This document shows positions 44,187 through 53,947 of a DNA stretch of 64,000 bases, piece by piece. This stretch comes from Acetobacter estunensis (GTDB taxonomy: Bacteria > Pseudomonadota > Alphaproteobacteria > Acetobacterales > Acetobacteraceae): contig NZ_JAHRDV010000003.1 in the NCBI RefSeq assembly GCF_019083805.1, forward strand, positions 273,682 through 337,681, read 5' to 3'. Positions within the stretch are counted from its first letter, which is position 1. Each line of letters starts with the position of its first letter. Below the pieces are notes generated by a model. That model was not told the origin of the DNA and did no database searches. It saw only the letters and a program-made list of their open reading frames with translations. The translations under genes were made by a program, and so were the position numbers.

Positions 44187-46837
44187 GCCGGGATGACTTC
44201 CATCTCGAAGCACTCGACTACGTCACCCTCTCGCAGATCGTTGTAGCCTGCGAAGGAGAGACCGCACTCATAGCCGCGCGCCACTTCCTTGACATCGTCC
44301 TTGAAGCGCTTGAGCTGGCTGAGTTCGCCCTCATGAATGACCACGCCATCACGCAGCAGACGCACGCCACAGCCACGCTTGACCACGCCTTCGGTGACGT
44401 AACAACCCGCGACCTTGCCGACCTTCGTGATGTTGAAGACCTGCCGGATTTCGGCGTAACCGAGGAACTTCTCGCGATGCTTCGGCGCGATCTTGCCCTT
44501 GACCAACTGCTCCACATCATCCGCCACCTGGTAGATGATCGAGTAGTAGCGGATCTCGACACCGTCACGCTGCGCCATCGCCCGGGCCTGCGCCGTGGCG
44601 CGGACATTGAAGGCAATGATGAGCCCGTCGGACGCCTTGGCAAGCTGCACATCACTTTCCGTGATCTGACCCACTGAAGCGTTGAGCACCCGAACCGCCA
44701 CTTCCTCATGGGAGAGCTTCTCGACTGTCGCCTTGATCGCCTCGGCCGATCCCTGCACGTCCGCCTTGATAAGGACCGCAACCTGCTTCTGCTCACCCGC
44801 CTGAATACGGGCCAGCATCTGGTCAAGCGTGCCACGCGCGGCTGTCTGACCGGCCGCCGTGTGCTCCTTGATCTTGCGCTGACGGAATTCCGAGATTTCG
44901 CGAGCGCGATTCTCGTTCTCCACCACCACGAAGGACGAACCCGCCTCCGGCACTCCACCGATACCGAGCACCTCGACCGGAGTGGATGGCAGCGCCTCCG
45001 AAAGCTGACGATTGCGATCATCGACCAATGCGCGGACGCGGCCCCACTCGGCACCGGCGACAACGATGTCGCCTTTACGAAGCGTGCCCTTCTGGACCAG
45101 CACCGTGGACACAGCGCCACGGCCACGATCCAGTCGGCCCTCAATAACAGCGCCTTCCGCTGGACGATCAGGATTCGCCTTGAGATCCAGAATCTCGGCC
45201 TGAAGAAGAATAGCTTCTTCCAACTTGTCGAGATTCGTCTTCTTCAGGGCGGACACTTCCACATCCTGAACATCGCCGCCCATCGACTCGACCACGATTT
45301 CATGACTCAGAAGATCCTGACGCACACGATCCGGATTTGCTCCCGGCTTGTCGATCTTGTTGATCGCCACAATGATCGGCGCATTGGCCGCCTTGGCGTG
45401 TTTGATGGCTTCAGCCGTCTGCGGCATCACGCCGTCATCGGCCGCAACGACCAACACCACCACATCGGTCATGGACGCGCCACGGGCACGCATGGCCGTA
45501 AAGGCTTCATGACCCGGTGTATCGATGAAAGTGATCTTCGCACCGGATGCCAGCGTCACCTGATAGGCGCCGATATGCTGGGTGATGCCACCAGCCTCGC
45601 CCGTCGCCACATCCGTGGTACGCAGAGCATCAAGCAACGAGGTCTTGCCATGATCGACGTGACCCATGACGGTCACGACCGGCGGACGCGGACGCAGATC
45701 TTCTTCCTTGTCCTCGACACCTTCGATGCCGATTTCCACGTCGCTTTCCGCAACGCGGCGTACGCGGTGACCGAACTCCTCGACCACCAGTTCCGCCGTA
45801 TCAGCGTCGATCGTCTGGGTTACGGTCGCCATCACACCCATTTTCATGAGCGCCTTGATGACCTCTCCCTGACGGGCCGCCATACGATTGGCCAGTTCCT
45901 GAACGGTGATGCTCTCAGGCAGCACGACATCGCGCACGACACGCACCTGATCGGTCCGCAGACGCTCAAGCTCGGCCTGACGACGCTCACGTTCACGCTG
46001 ACGGCGCACCGACGCGAGAGAACGCGTCTTGTCGTCATCCCCCTCAATCGCGGCCTGCACGTCAATGCGACCGGAACGACGGTTCTGATCCTTCTTCACA
46101 CCACCCGGTGTACGACGCGGCTGCGCCGGCGCACCACGACGTGGCGGGCGACGCTCTTCCTCACCGCCTTCACGGCCACCGCGCAGACGAAGGGTTTCCC
46201 CCGCCGCAGGTGTGGCTGCGGCAGCCGGTGCCGGACGCGTCTGCACCAGCGGCTTCGTGGGCATGATCGCACGTTCAGCCAACGGACGCAGACGACCCGG
46301 AGGTGGCGCAAGCGTGACCGTGCCGGGAATCGGCTTATCGGACACAACCGGCCCACGCTCTTCCACCTTGGGAGCGGCCGGCTTCAGCGGAGGCTGCTCC
46401 TCGGCCTTGCGGGCACGGGCTTCCGCCTCGGCGCGCTCAGCTTCCTCGGCGGCACGACGCTCTTCCTCTTCCTTGCGACGGGCTTCTTCAGCCGCCGAAA
46501 GAATACGGATATTTTCCTGCTCAATGCGCTGCGCTTCACGCAGGGCAGCTTCCTGCCGCTGCTGCTCCAGAACGCGCTGACGAACCGCGATTTCCGCATC
46601 CGTCAATCCACGCTTGGCACCACGCGGGCCGCGCGCTCCACCTGGCACGCCAGCCTTGGGTGCACTCGGACCCGGCCGTCGATTCTTGCGGACCTCGACC
46701 TGGACCACCTTCGAACGACCATGGCTGAAGCTCTGACGCACGGAGCCAGCATCGACCGTGTGTCCTACCTCCGAACGGCCTGCTGGCCGCAGGGACAGCC
46801 GCCCCTTACCCTGATCCTGATCGTTGCCTTCGCTCAT
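44183..46837 (-). CDS. infB: Translation initiation factor IF-2
   Basis: 884 residues. A basic N-terminal region and a long charged Glu/Arg/Ala-rich coiled part (about residues 90-165) lead to the IF2 N domain and the GTPase: [14 protein letters not shown] (G1), [10 protein letters not shown] (G2), [15 protein letters not shown] (G3), NKIDKPGA (G4). Domains II-IV follow ([18 protein letters not shown]). It places initiator tRNA on the 30S subunit. It overlaps the ylxR-like gene by four bases. Confidence 0.97.
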   Translation of the reverse strand: MSEGNDQDQGKGRLSLRPAGRSEVGHTVDAGSVRQSFSHGRSKVVQVEVRKNRRPGPSAPKAGVPGGARGPRGAKRGLTDAEIAVRQRVLEQQRQEAALREAQRIEQENIRILSAAEEARRKEEEERRAAEEAERAEAEARARKAEEQPPLKPAAPKVEERGPVVSDKPIPGTVTLAPPPGRLRPLAERAIMPTKPLVQTRPAPAAAATPAAGETLRLRGGREGGEEERRPPRRGAPAQPRRTPGGVKKDQNRRSGRIDVQAAIEGDDDKTRSLASVRRQRERERRQAELERLRTDQVRVVRDVVLPESITVQELANRMAARQGEVIKALMKMGVMATVTQTIDADTAELVVEEFGHRVRRVAESDVEIGIEGVEDKEEDLRPRPPVVTVMGHVDHGKTSLLDALRTTDVATGEAGGITQHIGAYQVTLASGAKITFIDTPGHEAFTAMRARGASMTDVVVLVVAADDGVMPQTAEAIKHAKAANAPIIVAINKIDKPGANPDRVRQDLLSHEIVVESMGGDVQDVEVSALKKTNLDKLEEAILLQAEILDLKANPDRPAEGAVIEGRLDRGRGAVSTVLVQKGTLRKGDIVVAGAEWGRVRALVDDRNRQLSEALPSTPVEVLGIGGVPEAGSSFVVVENENRAREISEFRQRKIKEHTAAGQTAARGTLDQMLARIQAGEQKQVAVLIKADVQGSAEAIKATVEKLSHEEVAVRVLNASVGQITESDVQLAKASDGLIIAFNVRATAQARAMAQRDGVEIRYYSIIYQVADDVEQLVKGKIAPKHREKFLGYAEIRQVFNITKVGKVAGCYVTEGVVKRGCGVRLLRDGVVIHEGELSQLKRFKDDVKEVARGYECGLSFAGYNDLREGDVVECFEMEVIPA

Positions 46838-47547
46838 CTATCCGCCTGTTCAACCCGATCACCGGAAAACCCCGGCGTCCGCAGGGCAGACACGTCGGTC
46901 ATCCCCGCAAAACGTTTACTTTCATGCCACAGCCGCGAGGCCAAAGCCCCGGACCGCAACGCCGCATGCACACATCGCTCGCGACCGAATACTTCGCCCA
47001 GCGCCTCCGCCATCAGCGGGGAGACCACCGGGATGTCCCTTGCGCCGGACAGGAGACGCCGACACTCGTCCGCGCTTCCATCCGACGCCTGCACGACCAG
47101 ACCGGCTTTCCCAGCCACGATCCACTCACGCACCTTGGCATACCCACACACAACCTGTCCGGCGCGACGCGCAAGCCCCAGAGTCTCCCGCACACGACGC
47201 AGAAGTCCGGTTTCAATCAGATGTGCCAGATCTGGAGGGATGACCACCTGTCCACGGGCAGCCCGTGCAAAGGCCCCACGTGTCCGAGCGGTTTCTAGCA
47301 CATCTCGCCGCGCACTCAACCATATTCCCCGTCCGGGCAGACGCGCATCCAGATCAGGGACGACCTGCCGGTCTGGCGCCACGACAAAACGCAGCATCCT
47401 TTCCGGCCGATCGTGCTCGCGCGTCACCACGCAACGCCGCAACGGCCCCTTCTCGTCCGCCTCCTCCGCTTCTCCAACATCGGGCAAGGCCTTTCCAACC
47501 TCACCTTCGCCGGACAGGGATGATGTCAGGTGCTCATCCGGCGTCAT
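46834..47547 (-). CDS. YlxR (DUF448) and L7Ae-like RNA-binding protein
   Basis: 237 residues. The N-terminal DUF448 domain shows [19 protein letters not shown] and [18 protein letters not shown]. The second part, about residues 115-205, resembles an L7Ae/YbxF fold ([40 protein letters not shown]). This two-domain form is usual in alphaproteobacteria, where it stands between nusA and infB. It probably binds RNA or RNase P components. It overlaps nusA by 14 bases. Confidence 0.87.
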   Translation of the reverse strand: MTPDEHLTSSLSGEGEVGKALPDVGEAEEADEKGPLRRCVVTREHDRPERMLRFVVAPDRQVVPDLDARLPGRGIWLSARRDVLETARTRGAFARAARGQVVIPPDLAHLIETGLLRRVRETLGLARRAGQVVCGYAKVREWIVAGKAGLVVQASDGSADECRRLLSGARDIPVVSPLMAEALGEVFGRERCVHAALRSGALASRLWHESKRFAGMTDVSALRTPGFSGDRVEQADR

Positions 47548-49099
47548 GCTCAGGAGTTACCTCCTCGGTTTCAGCTGGCGCGGACTGCTCGTCCTCACCC
47601 TCGAACCAATGCGCACGGGCCGCCATGATGATTTCGTTGGCCGTTTCCTCGTCGATGGCTTCTTCACCGAGAATCTCAACCAGTTCGTCACCCGCCAGAT
47701 CGGCCAGATCGTCGAGCGTTTTGACGCCCTTCTCACCCAGCGTCACCAGCATCTGGTTGGTGAAAGCCTCCAGCGCCACGATTTCATCTGTGACCCCAAG
47801 CTCTTTACGCTTGGCATCAAGCTCTTCCTCACGACGCACAAGGAAGCCCTCGGCACGACGCTGAAGTTCTTCCACGACCGACTCGTCAAAACCTTCGATG
47901 CCCACCAGTTCATCCGGCTCGGCGTAGGCCAACTCTTCAATCGTATCGAAGCCTTCCGTCACCAGAAGCCCCGCGATCACATCATCGACATCCAGTGCTT
48001 CGACAAACAACGCTGTACGACGACGGAATTCTTCCTGACGGCGCTCCGATTCCTCGGCTTCCGTCAGAATATCGATATCCCAGCGTGTCAGCTGGCTGGC
48101 CAGCCGCACATTCTGGCCACGACGTCCAATGGCGAGACTCAACTGTTCGTCCGGCACAACGACTTCCACGCGCCCAGCGTCCTCGTCCATGACGACCTTG
48201 GACACCTCGGCCGGCGCCAGCGCGTTGACCACGAAGGTCGCCGCCTGCGGACTCCACGGGATGATGTCGATCTTCTCGCCCTGCAATTCAGCCACGACGG
48301 CCTGCACGCGAGAACCACGCATACCCACACAGGCACCAACCGGGTCGATGGACGCATCCTTAGAAATCACGGCCATCTTGGCGCGTGAGCCGGGATCGCG
48401 GGCCACAGCCTTAATCTCAATGATACCGTCATAGATTTCCGGCACTTCCTGCGCGAACAGCTTGGCGAGAAACGCCGGATGCGTACGGGAGAGGAAAATC
48501 TGCGGCCCACGTGGCTCGTCGCGCACATCATAGATGTAGGCACGCACACGATCGGAATTGCGGAACGTCTCGCGGGGAATCAGTTCGTCCCGACGCAGCA
48601 GCGCCTCGGCAGAACCGATCTCAACCATGAGGTTGCCGTATTCCGTGCGCTTAACCGTACCGTTGACGATCTCGCCCACGCGGTCTTTGAACTCGTCATA
48701 CTGGCGCTTGCGCTCATATTCCCGCACGCGCTGCACAATCACCTGCTTGGCCGTCTGCGCCGCGATGCGCCCAAAATCGATGGGTGGCAGCGGATCGATC
48801 AGATGTTCGCCAAGCTGAATATCGGGCTTGAACTTGCGCGCGATGTGCAGCGGGATCTGCGTGTCCTCGTTCTCAACCGTTTCCACGGCCTCGGTCCAGC
48901 GAGACAGCCGAACCTCACCCGTACGCCGATCGATGGTCGCGCGGATATCTTTCTCATGACCATATTTGGCGCGACCAGCCTTCTGGATGGCCTGTTCCAT
49001 CGCTTCCAGGACTTCATCCCGGTCGATCATCTTTTCCCGCGCTACGGCGTCCGCCACCAAAAGCAGCTCGGGACGTGCAACAGACGTATCCATACTCAT
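47534..49099 (-). CDS. nusA: Transcription termination/antitermination factor NusA
   Basis: 521 residues from the ATG at 49099, with GTGGAG five bases upstream. NusA N-terminal domain ([23 protein letters not shown]), S1 domain ([22 protein letters not shown]), two KH domains ([40 protein letters not shown]) and a helix-hairpin-helix C-terminal part. It binds RNA polymerase and controls pausing and termination. Second gene of the operon. Confidence 0.97.
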   Translation of the reverse strand: MSMDTSVARPELLLVADAVAREKMIDRDEVLEAMEQAIQKAGRAKYGHEKDIRATIDRRTGEVRLSRWTEAVETVENEDTQIPLHIARKFKPDIQLGEHLIDPLPPIDFGRIAAQTAKQVIVQRVREYERKRQYDEFKDRVGEIVNGTVKRTEYGNLMVEIGSAEALLRRDELIPRETFRNSDRVRAYIYDVRDEPRGPQIFLSRTHPAFLAKLFAQEVPEIYDGIIEIKAVARDPGSRAKMAVISKDASIDPVGACVGMRGSRVQAVVAELQGEKIDIIPWSPQAATFVVNALAPAEVSKVVMDEDAGRVEVVVPDEQLSLAIGRRGQNVRLASQLTRWDIDILTEAEESERRQEEFRRRTALFVEALDVDDVIAGLLVTEGFDTIEELAYAEPDELVGIEGFDESVVEELQRRAEGFLVRREEELDAKRKELGVTDEIVALEAFTNQMLVTLGEKGVKTLDDLADLAGDELVEILGEEAIDEETANEIIMAARAHWFEGEDEQSAPAETEEVTPEHDAG

Positions 49100-49238
49100 C
49101 AGAACTCCACGACAGACCACACGCTGATATCGTGCATCAGCCAGACCCGACAGACCGGCATTGAGCGCAATTCACGCCCATACACGATCTGGACAAGAAT
49201 ATGGGGGCAAGGGAGAGCTTACGCCACCCCGCTCCCGA

Positions 49239-49841
49239 TCAATGACGCCGCGAAGGGGTCTTGCGACCCTTTCCAGCCGGCTTGCTCGCCAACTCGCCGT
49301 CCTCACCCTCGACCGCCTCAGCCTCAGGCACCATAAGCGCCCGCGTGGCTGCGATCAGTTCGTCAGTGAGGATCAGACGCGCTTTGCGCAGTTCACGGAA
49401 GGGCAGAACCACCTCCGAACCATCGTCCAGCCGAAGACGCCCGCCCTCTTCCGTAGCCCCAAGAACGATGCCCGAAAAGCGACGTCGTCCGTTCACCGGC
49501 ACCATCACTTCCGCTTTCGCCAGATGCCCGGCAAAACGCTCCCAGTCCTTGGGACGGGTGAGCGGACGATCGATTCCGGCGGAAGACACTTCAAGCGTCC
49601 AGTTTCCGGGAATGGGATCTTCCACATCCAGCACCGCACCGACTGCGTGGCTGATACGCTCACAATCCTCAACAGTGATAAGAGAACCGTCGGCACGATC
49701 AGCCATGATCTGCACCGTCGGCACCTCGCGCCCGAGAACGGCCAGACGCACCAGTTCGAACCCGAGATCCTCCAACGTGGGAGAAATCATCGCGGCGATC
49801 CGGGCTTCAAGGCCTGAAGCACTTGAGAAATCTTCGTCCAA
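49239..49841 (-). CDS. rimP: Ribosome maturation factor RimP
   Basis: About 200 residues. The RimP blocks are [53 protein letters not shown] and [18 protein letters not shown]. The start is unsettled: I place it at the TTG at 49841, which fits family length, while the frame stays open to another TTG at 49880 and neither has a clear ribosome site. It helps assemble the 30S subunit and heads the nusA-infB operon. A basic Lys/Arg tail closes the protein. Confidence 0.9.
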   Translation of the reverse strand: MDEDFSSASGLEARIAAMISPTLEDLGFELVRLAVLGREVPTVQIMADRADGSLITVEDCERISHAVGAVLDVEDPIPGNWTLEVSSAGIDRPLTRPKDWERFAGHLAKAEVMVPVNGRRRFSGIVLGATEEGGRLRLDDGSEVVLPFRELRKARLILTDELIAATRALMVPEAEAVEGEDGELASKPAGKGRKTPSRRH

Positions 49842-50029
49842 AACAAAAAAGGCGGCCGCTATGGCCACCCCCCAAAACAAGCGGAAGATGAAAGGAATTA
49901 GTGTTTTTCTACGGCATCGTCACACCAACCGCAAGCCTGAAAAAAGACCTGCTTTTTGTAACAGATATTCACATGCAGGAAACCGATCCTCACAGTCGGC
50001 GTATCCCTCTTGCCACACGCGACGCGCCT

Positions 50030-50641
50030 ATGTCTGATGGACAGAAGATGACAGCGTATCGCCCCGATTTGCAGCAGCAGCCCGAACCCGGCCCCGGTGG
50101 CTCTGGGCCGCGTCTCGCCATGATCGCTATGGCTGGGCTGCTTGTGCTCGGCGGTGGGGCGTCGTGGCTCGCCAACCATCGCGCTTCCCCCGAGGCCTCT
50201 CCTGTCACACATTCAGCTTCGCAGCAGCCCATGACCGGCGGCAGCCAAGCCTCGGCGGCAGGGCAGTTCACCCTGATTTCTCCCGACAATGCCGCCCGCG
50301 CCTTGCGAAAGGCGGGATACTCCACGGATGAGCAGGCGAAAATACTCGCAGGGATCAATCGCAGGGATTACCGACTGGTGGTCATGCCCATTTTTGACGC
50401 CAGTGGCGCAGGTGGGACAGTCAGCGTCCAGTCCGGCCCTATTACACGTGTCGTCACTCTCACTCCCGAACCGCAGGAGATTGTCCTGCCAATCGTCGTG
50501 AGCGGGGATGTCACGTTTACTCCTCTTTCCAACCCCGGCGTCCGCGGTATTCAGGTTGGAGGGATCATGGTGTCGGGGCCGGAAGCGTTTCCCGTCATTC
50601 ATCAGGACGAATCTCTTACTGTCACGGTGATCGCCCAGTGA
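50030..50641 (+). CDS. Single-pass membrane protein of unknown family, AAA+ operon
   Basis: 203 residues from the ATG at 50030; starts at 50048, 49973 or a GTG at 49901 cannot be excluded. A short Pro/Gln-rich cytoplasmic lead is followed by one membrane helix (LAMIAMAGLLVLGGGASWLA, about residues 29-48), a Ser/Ala-rich stalk and a beta-rich periplasmic domain (SPDNAARALRKAGYSTDEQ, RLVVMPIFDASG, VVTLTPEPQEIVLPIVVSG). I recognise no family. It stands 34 bases before a membrane AAA+ ATPase gene and probably works with it. Confidence 0.7.
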   Translation: MSDGQKMTAYRPDLQQQPEPGPGGSGPRLAMIAMAGLLVLGGGASWLANHRASPEASPVTHSASQQPMTGGSQASAAGQFTLISPDNAARALRKAGYSTDEQAKILAGINRRDYRLVVMPIFDASGAGGTVSVQSGPITRVVTLTPEPQEIVLPIVVSGDVTFTPLSNPGVRGIQVGGIMVSGPEAFPVIHQDESLTVTVIAQ

Positions 50642-50675
50642 TGCGTGCTTTTTCTCTTCACCTCTCGTCCATCAC

Positions 50676-51947
50676 ATGAAGGGCCTGATTCCCACGCTCA
50701 ACCGGCTCATGCCGGTGATGATGGTGATCTTTCTGATCCTCGCGAGCATTCAGGCGGCTGCCAGCTTGCATCTTTCACTCGCGAGCGTGGATCAGTTCAT
50801 GGAATGGTGTGCTCCGCTGTGGCCGGTTCTGGCCGGAGTCGGTGCGTTTTTTACATTGGCAGGGCTCCTGTTCGAGACCCGTGCCGAACGACTTGCCCGC
50901 AAGGGACTGCTGCGCAGAAGGGGATGGATGATGGACGTGCTGGCGCGACTCACGAACCGGCAGGCGCTGGAAGAAATGCTCGCCCGCGAGCAGCGTGATG
51001 CCGCCATCGACGCCGAGGAACTCGCGGCGAACCTGCGTGCGCGCGTCATCGGGCAGGATCAGGTGTGTGAGGACATATCGGCTCAGCTCCGTCGTCGTCT
51101 CGCTCTGCACGTGCGCGGCAAACCCGTCGGTATCTTCCTGCTTGCCGGCCCTCCGGGCACCGGCAAGACCTATCTGGCCAAGCAGCTTGCCCGGCAGCTC
51201 GAACGCCCGCTGCTGCATTTCGATATGACGCAGATGAGCAGCCCACACGCCGCGACCCAGCTTTTCGGCTCCCCCAAGGGCTATGTCGGGTCGGATACCT
51301 ACGGCAAGTTGACCGGCGGGTTGAAGGAAAAGCCCGACGCCGTGGTTCTGCTCGATGAGATCGAGAAAGCGCACCCTGACGTCTTCAAACAGTTCCTGAT
51401 TGCGTGGAACGACGGTTATGTGACCGAAGCGTCCACAGGCGCGCATGTCTCCACCACGCAGGCAATCTTTATCCTGACCTCCAACATCGCCACGGAAGCG
51501 CTGACCGACATCGCCGACCGGCTGGCCAATGATCCCGACCGTATGCGCGCCGAATCGGTCGAGGCATTGCGTCAGGCAGGTTTCGCGCCCGAGGTGCTCA
51601 ACCGTCTCGACCGGATCTTCGTGTTCCGTCCGCTACGTGGCCTCGATATCGCTCGCGTTTCGGCGCTGGAAATCGAGTCCATGATCGAAAGCTACGGGTT
51701 GACCATCGAACCGGGCGGGATCGATCCCACCATCCTTATGGACGTCATGCGCCGTCAGAACCGTCTCGGAGACGGTGCCTCCGCACGTGACCTTGCCCGT
51801 TCGATCGAGGACATGATCAGCGAATCGCTCATCACGGCACGTCAGCAGGGCGCCAAAATGGTGCGGATTACGCATGGCGAAGACGGAATTGGCGCCGAAG
51901 TCGTGAACGAACCGCTCTCGCCCACCCGCCCTCACATGACGCCCTGA
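50676..51947 (+). CDS. Membrane-anchored Clp/Hsp100-type AAA+ ATPase
   Basis: 423 residues. Two N-terminal membrane helices (PVMMVIFLILASIQAAASL, about 13-31; LWPVLAGVGAFFTLAGLLF, about 48-66) are followed by one Clp D2-type AAA+ module: RVIGQDQV, Walker A GPPGTGKTYLAKQ, pore loop SPKGYVGSDTY, Walker B VVLLDEIEKAHPD, sensor 1 IFILTSNIA, arginine finger EVLNRLDRIFVF, sensor 2 GASARDLARSIED. There is no Clp N domain, second ATPase ring or visible IGF/L loop for ClpP. The topology puts the ATPase in the cytoplasm. An unfoldase or remodelling role at the membrane is likely; the target is unknown. Confidence 0.85.
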   Translation: MKGLIPTLNRLMPVMMVIFLILASIQAAASLHLSLASVDQFMEWCAPLWPVLAGVGAFFTLAGLLFETRAERLARKGLLRRRGWMMDVLARLTNRQALEEMLAREQRDAAIDAEELAANLRARVIGQDQVCEDISAQLRRRLALHVRGKPVGIFLLAGPPGTGKTYLAKQLARQLERPLLHFDMTQMSSPHAATQLFGSPKGYVGSDTYGKLTGGLKEKPDAVVLLDEIEKAHPDVFKQFLIAWNDGYVTEASTGAHVSTTQAIFILTSNIATEALTDIADRLANDPDRMRAESVEALRQAGFAPEVLNRLDRIFVFRPLRGLDIARVSALEIESMIESYGLTIEPGGIDPTILMDVMRRQNRLGDGASARDLARSIEDMISESLITARQQGAKMVRITHGEDGIGAEVVNEPLSPTRPHMTP

Positions 51948-51956
51948 TTCCACATC

Positions 51957-52916
51957 ATGTCCGCTTTCTCGCGTCTCTGGCACCGCGCGCCGCTCTGGCG
52001 TCTTTCCTTCTTCGGCATGATTGCCTTCTCTGGCCTGACGGTGCTGTATCCACCGCACTGGCTGCTCAAACTCTATCCTCCGCTGGACAAGCTGGCGCAT
52101 CATGTCGCGGCTCCGCCCGCAGACGAAACCACTGGGCCCACTTCAGGCGACACCGGCAAAGGAGCCCCCACTGGCGGCGATTCGGTGCAGGCCGCAGCCC
52201 CTCCCATCGACGCCACACTGACGGACATTCTCCCTTTCGCTGGCCATCAACTGCCGCTTCCCGCTGGTGTATGGCACCCGGTCCTCACCGATCAGGCCGG
52301 TCCGCATGGAGAGATCAACAGCAATGTGCTGGTGCGCACCGATCGCGGTGTGGTGACAGGCGTCATCATTGCCCGCTCGACCAATGCCAGCATCTCCGCG
52401 ACCGAAGCGGACAACATCGCGGCTCCCTGTCACGATGACCGCTACACCTTCCGCCGCCAGCTCGCAGCGCCACCGGGCAGCGCGCAATGCGTGGCGACAG
52501 ACGTGGTGTACGTCGATCATGATGAGGTCAGCGCCGCTTCCGACGTCAACTGGGCGTTCCGCCGCCTCAAGGTGCTGGGCTTTCCCATGCCTTTCGTGCT
52601 GGCGCAGGCGCTGTGGGTTCACATGGTTCGCGCAACAGATGGCGGCATCAATTTCGAGGCTGTGTCCATTGCCCTCAGCCCCGCCGAGCCCGGTAGCGCA
52701 AAGCTCAACACCACACCTGCTGATTGGACCCCTCAGGGAATCGGACAGTCACCCTTCGCCGGGCGCTTCATAAACAGTGTGAACAACTGGATTCTGAGCT
52801 GGGCGCCCGTGCTGCTGGCAGGCCATGAAGGTCGTCTGCAACCCATGGCTAACGGTCAACTGCGTCCGGGAGCCGTCGATCCAGCCTGGCACGGCTCAGC
52901 CGGGCGCATCCCGTAA
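51957..52916 (+). CDS. Single-pass periplasmic protein of unknown family, AAA+ operon
   Basis: 319 residues, nine bases after the AAA+ gene. One N-terminal helix (LWRLSFFGMIAFSGLTVLY, about residues 13-31), then a Pro/Gly/Thr linker and a large periplasmic part. That part contains two cysteines about 25-30 residues apart (AAPCHDDRYTF; SAQCVATDVVYV), which could form a disulfide, and the segment VNWAFRRLKVLGFPMPFVLAQALWVHMV. No family is recognised. It is the third gene of the operon and ends ten bases before the convergent LysR gene. Confidence 0.7.
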   Translation: MSAFSRLWHRAPLWRLSFFGMIAFSGLTVLYPPHWLLKLYPPLDKLAHHVAAPPADETTGPTSGDTGKGAPTGGDSVQAAAPPIDATLTDILPFAGHQLPLPAGVWHPVLTDQAGPHGEINSNVLVRTDRGVVTGVIIARSTNASISATEADNIAAPCHDDRYTFRRQLAAPPGSAQCVATDVVYVDHDEVSAASDVNWAFRRLKVLGFPMPFVLAQALWVHMVRATDGGINFEAVSIALSPAEPGSAKLNTTPADWTPQGIGQSPFAGRFINSVNNWILSWAPVLLAGHEGRLQPMANGQLRPGAVDPAWHGSAGRIP

Positions 52917-52925
52917 AGGCGCAGC

Positions 52926-53825
52926 TCAGTCCGCGCCGACAAGTTCGGTCGAGATTTCCACCAGAAAATCCAGCACAGTGCGTGTACGCAGCGGCAGGGT
53001 CCGTGGTCCCGTGTGCACGGCATAGAGCGGCATGGGAGGCACCTTCCACGCTGGCAGCACCTCGCTCAATTCACCCGAAGCCAGCAGGTCGCGCACCTGA
53101 AAGCCCGGCAAAAGCCCTATGCCCACTCCTGCCTGAATGGCGTGCAGAGCGGCCTCGCTGCTGTTGGCGCGAAAGACCGCCCCCGGCGCCACCACGCTTT
53201 CCTCACCCTCTTTATTGAAAAAATGCCAGTCCTGACGGCCGCCGCCATAAGCGAACACCACGCAAGGCTCTTCCGTCAGTTCCCGTGGATGTTCGAGACG
53301 ACTTTTCGGTGTGAAGTGCTTTGGAGACATCACAAGAGTGCGCTGCACAGCGCCCAGCTTGCGGGCGATCAATGAGCCTTCCGCAATCTCGCCCACGCGG
53401 ATGGCCAGATCCAGACCTTCCTCGACAAGATCACCAAACCCATCCCGCATGATGACTTCGACCGACAGATCGGGATGCTGGCCCAGCAGTTCATTGATCC
53501 GGGACGTAAGTTGCAACCCGAACGCCGTGGTGACGCCCAGCCGCACAAGGCCGGACACAGATGCGCGTCGGCGCCCCAGGACGGTCTCCGCGGTCTCAAG
53601 GATTTCCAGAACCTCATAGGCATGGGGAAGCAGGCTTCGCCCGTCTTCCGTCATCATCAGGCTGCGGGTCGTGCGCGCAAACAGCGTGGTACCGTAATGC
53701 GCCTCAAGCAGCGCGATGTGGCGGGAGATGGTGGGCTGACTAGTCCCGGTTTCACGTGACACGGCGGAAAAGGAGCCGGTCGCGGCCACGCGAACGAAAC
53801 TGTGCAAAGCAGCAAGGAGGTCCAT
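52926..53825 (-). CDS. LysR-family transcription regulator
   Basis: 299 residues. N-terminal winged helix-turn-helix (LHSFVRVAATGSFSAVSRETGTSQPTISRHIALLE, quoted as SFSAVSRETG and QPTISRHIALLE) and a LysR substrate-binding domain with PDLSVEVIMRDG and LDLAIRVGEIAEGSLIARKL, close to the CrgA/PecT-like group. It may control the ABC transporter genes just upstream of it on the same strand, though no operator is identified. Confidence 0.9.
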   Translation of the reverse strand: MDLLAALHSFVRVAATGSFSAVSRETGTSQPTISRHIALLEAHYGTTLFARTTRSLMMTEDGRSLLPHAYEVLEILETAETVLGRRRASVSGLVRLGVTTAFGLQLTSRINELLGQHPDLSVEVIMRDGFGDLVEEGLDLAIRVGEIAEGSLIARKLGAVQRTLVMSPKHFTPKSRLEHPRELTEEPCVVFAYGGGRQDWHFFNKEGEESVVAPGAVFRANSSEAALHAIQAGVGIGLLPGFQVRDLLASGELSEVLPAWKVPPMPLYAVHTGPRTLPLRTRTVLDFLVEISTELVGAD

Positions 53826-53947
53826 CAGGTCAATCGCGCAGGAGGAAACTCACGCGATGATGACCGAGGGAAGATTTATGCACAATCGGGTGAAAACGGA
53901 GGGAGCCATACCGAAATGTCATTGATCGGCAGAGCTCCCTCTGCACC

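Noticed and set aside
44708..48388. 1226-residue open frame on the plus strand
   Set aside because: Antisense shadow of infB, ylxR and nusA; low-complexity His/Thr/Arg-rich sequence without domains.
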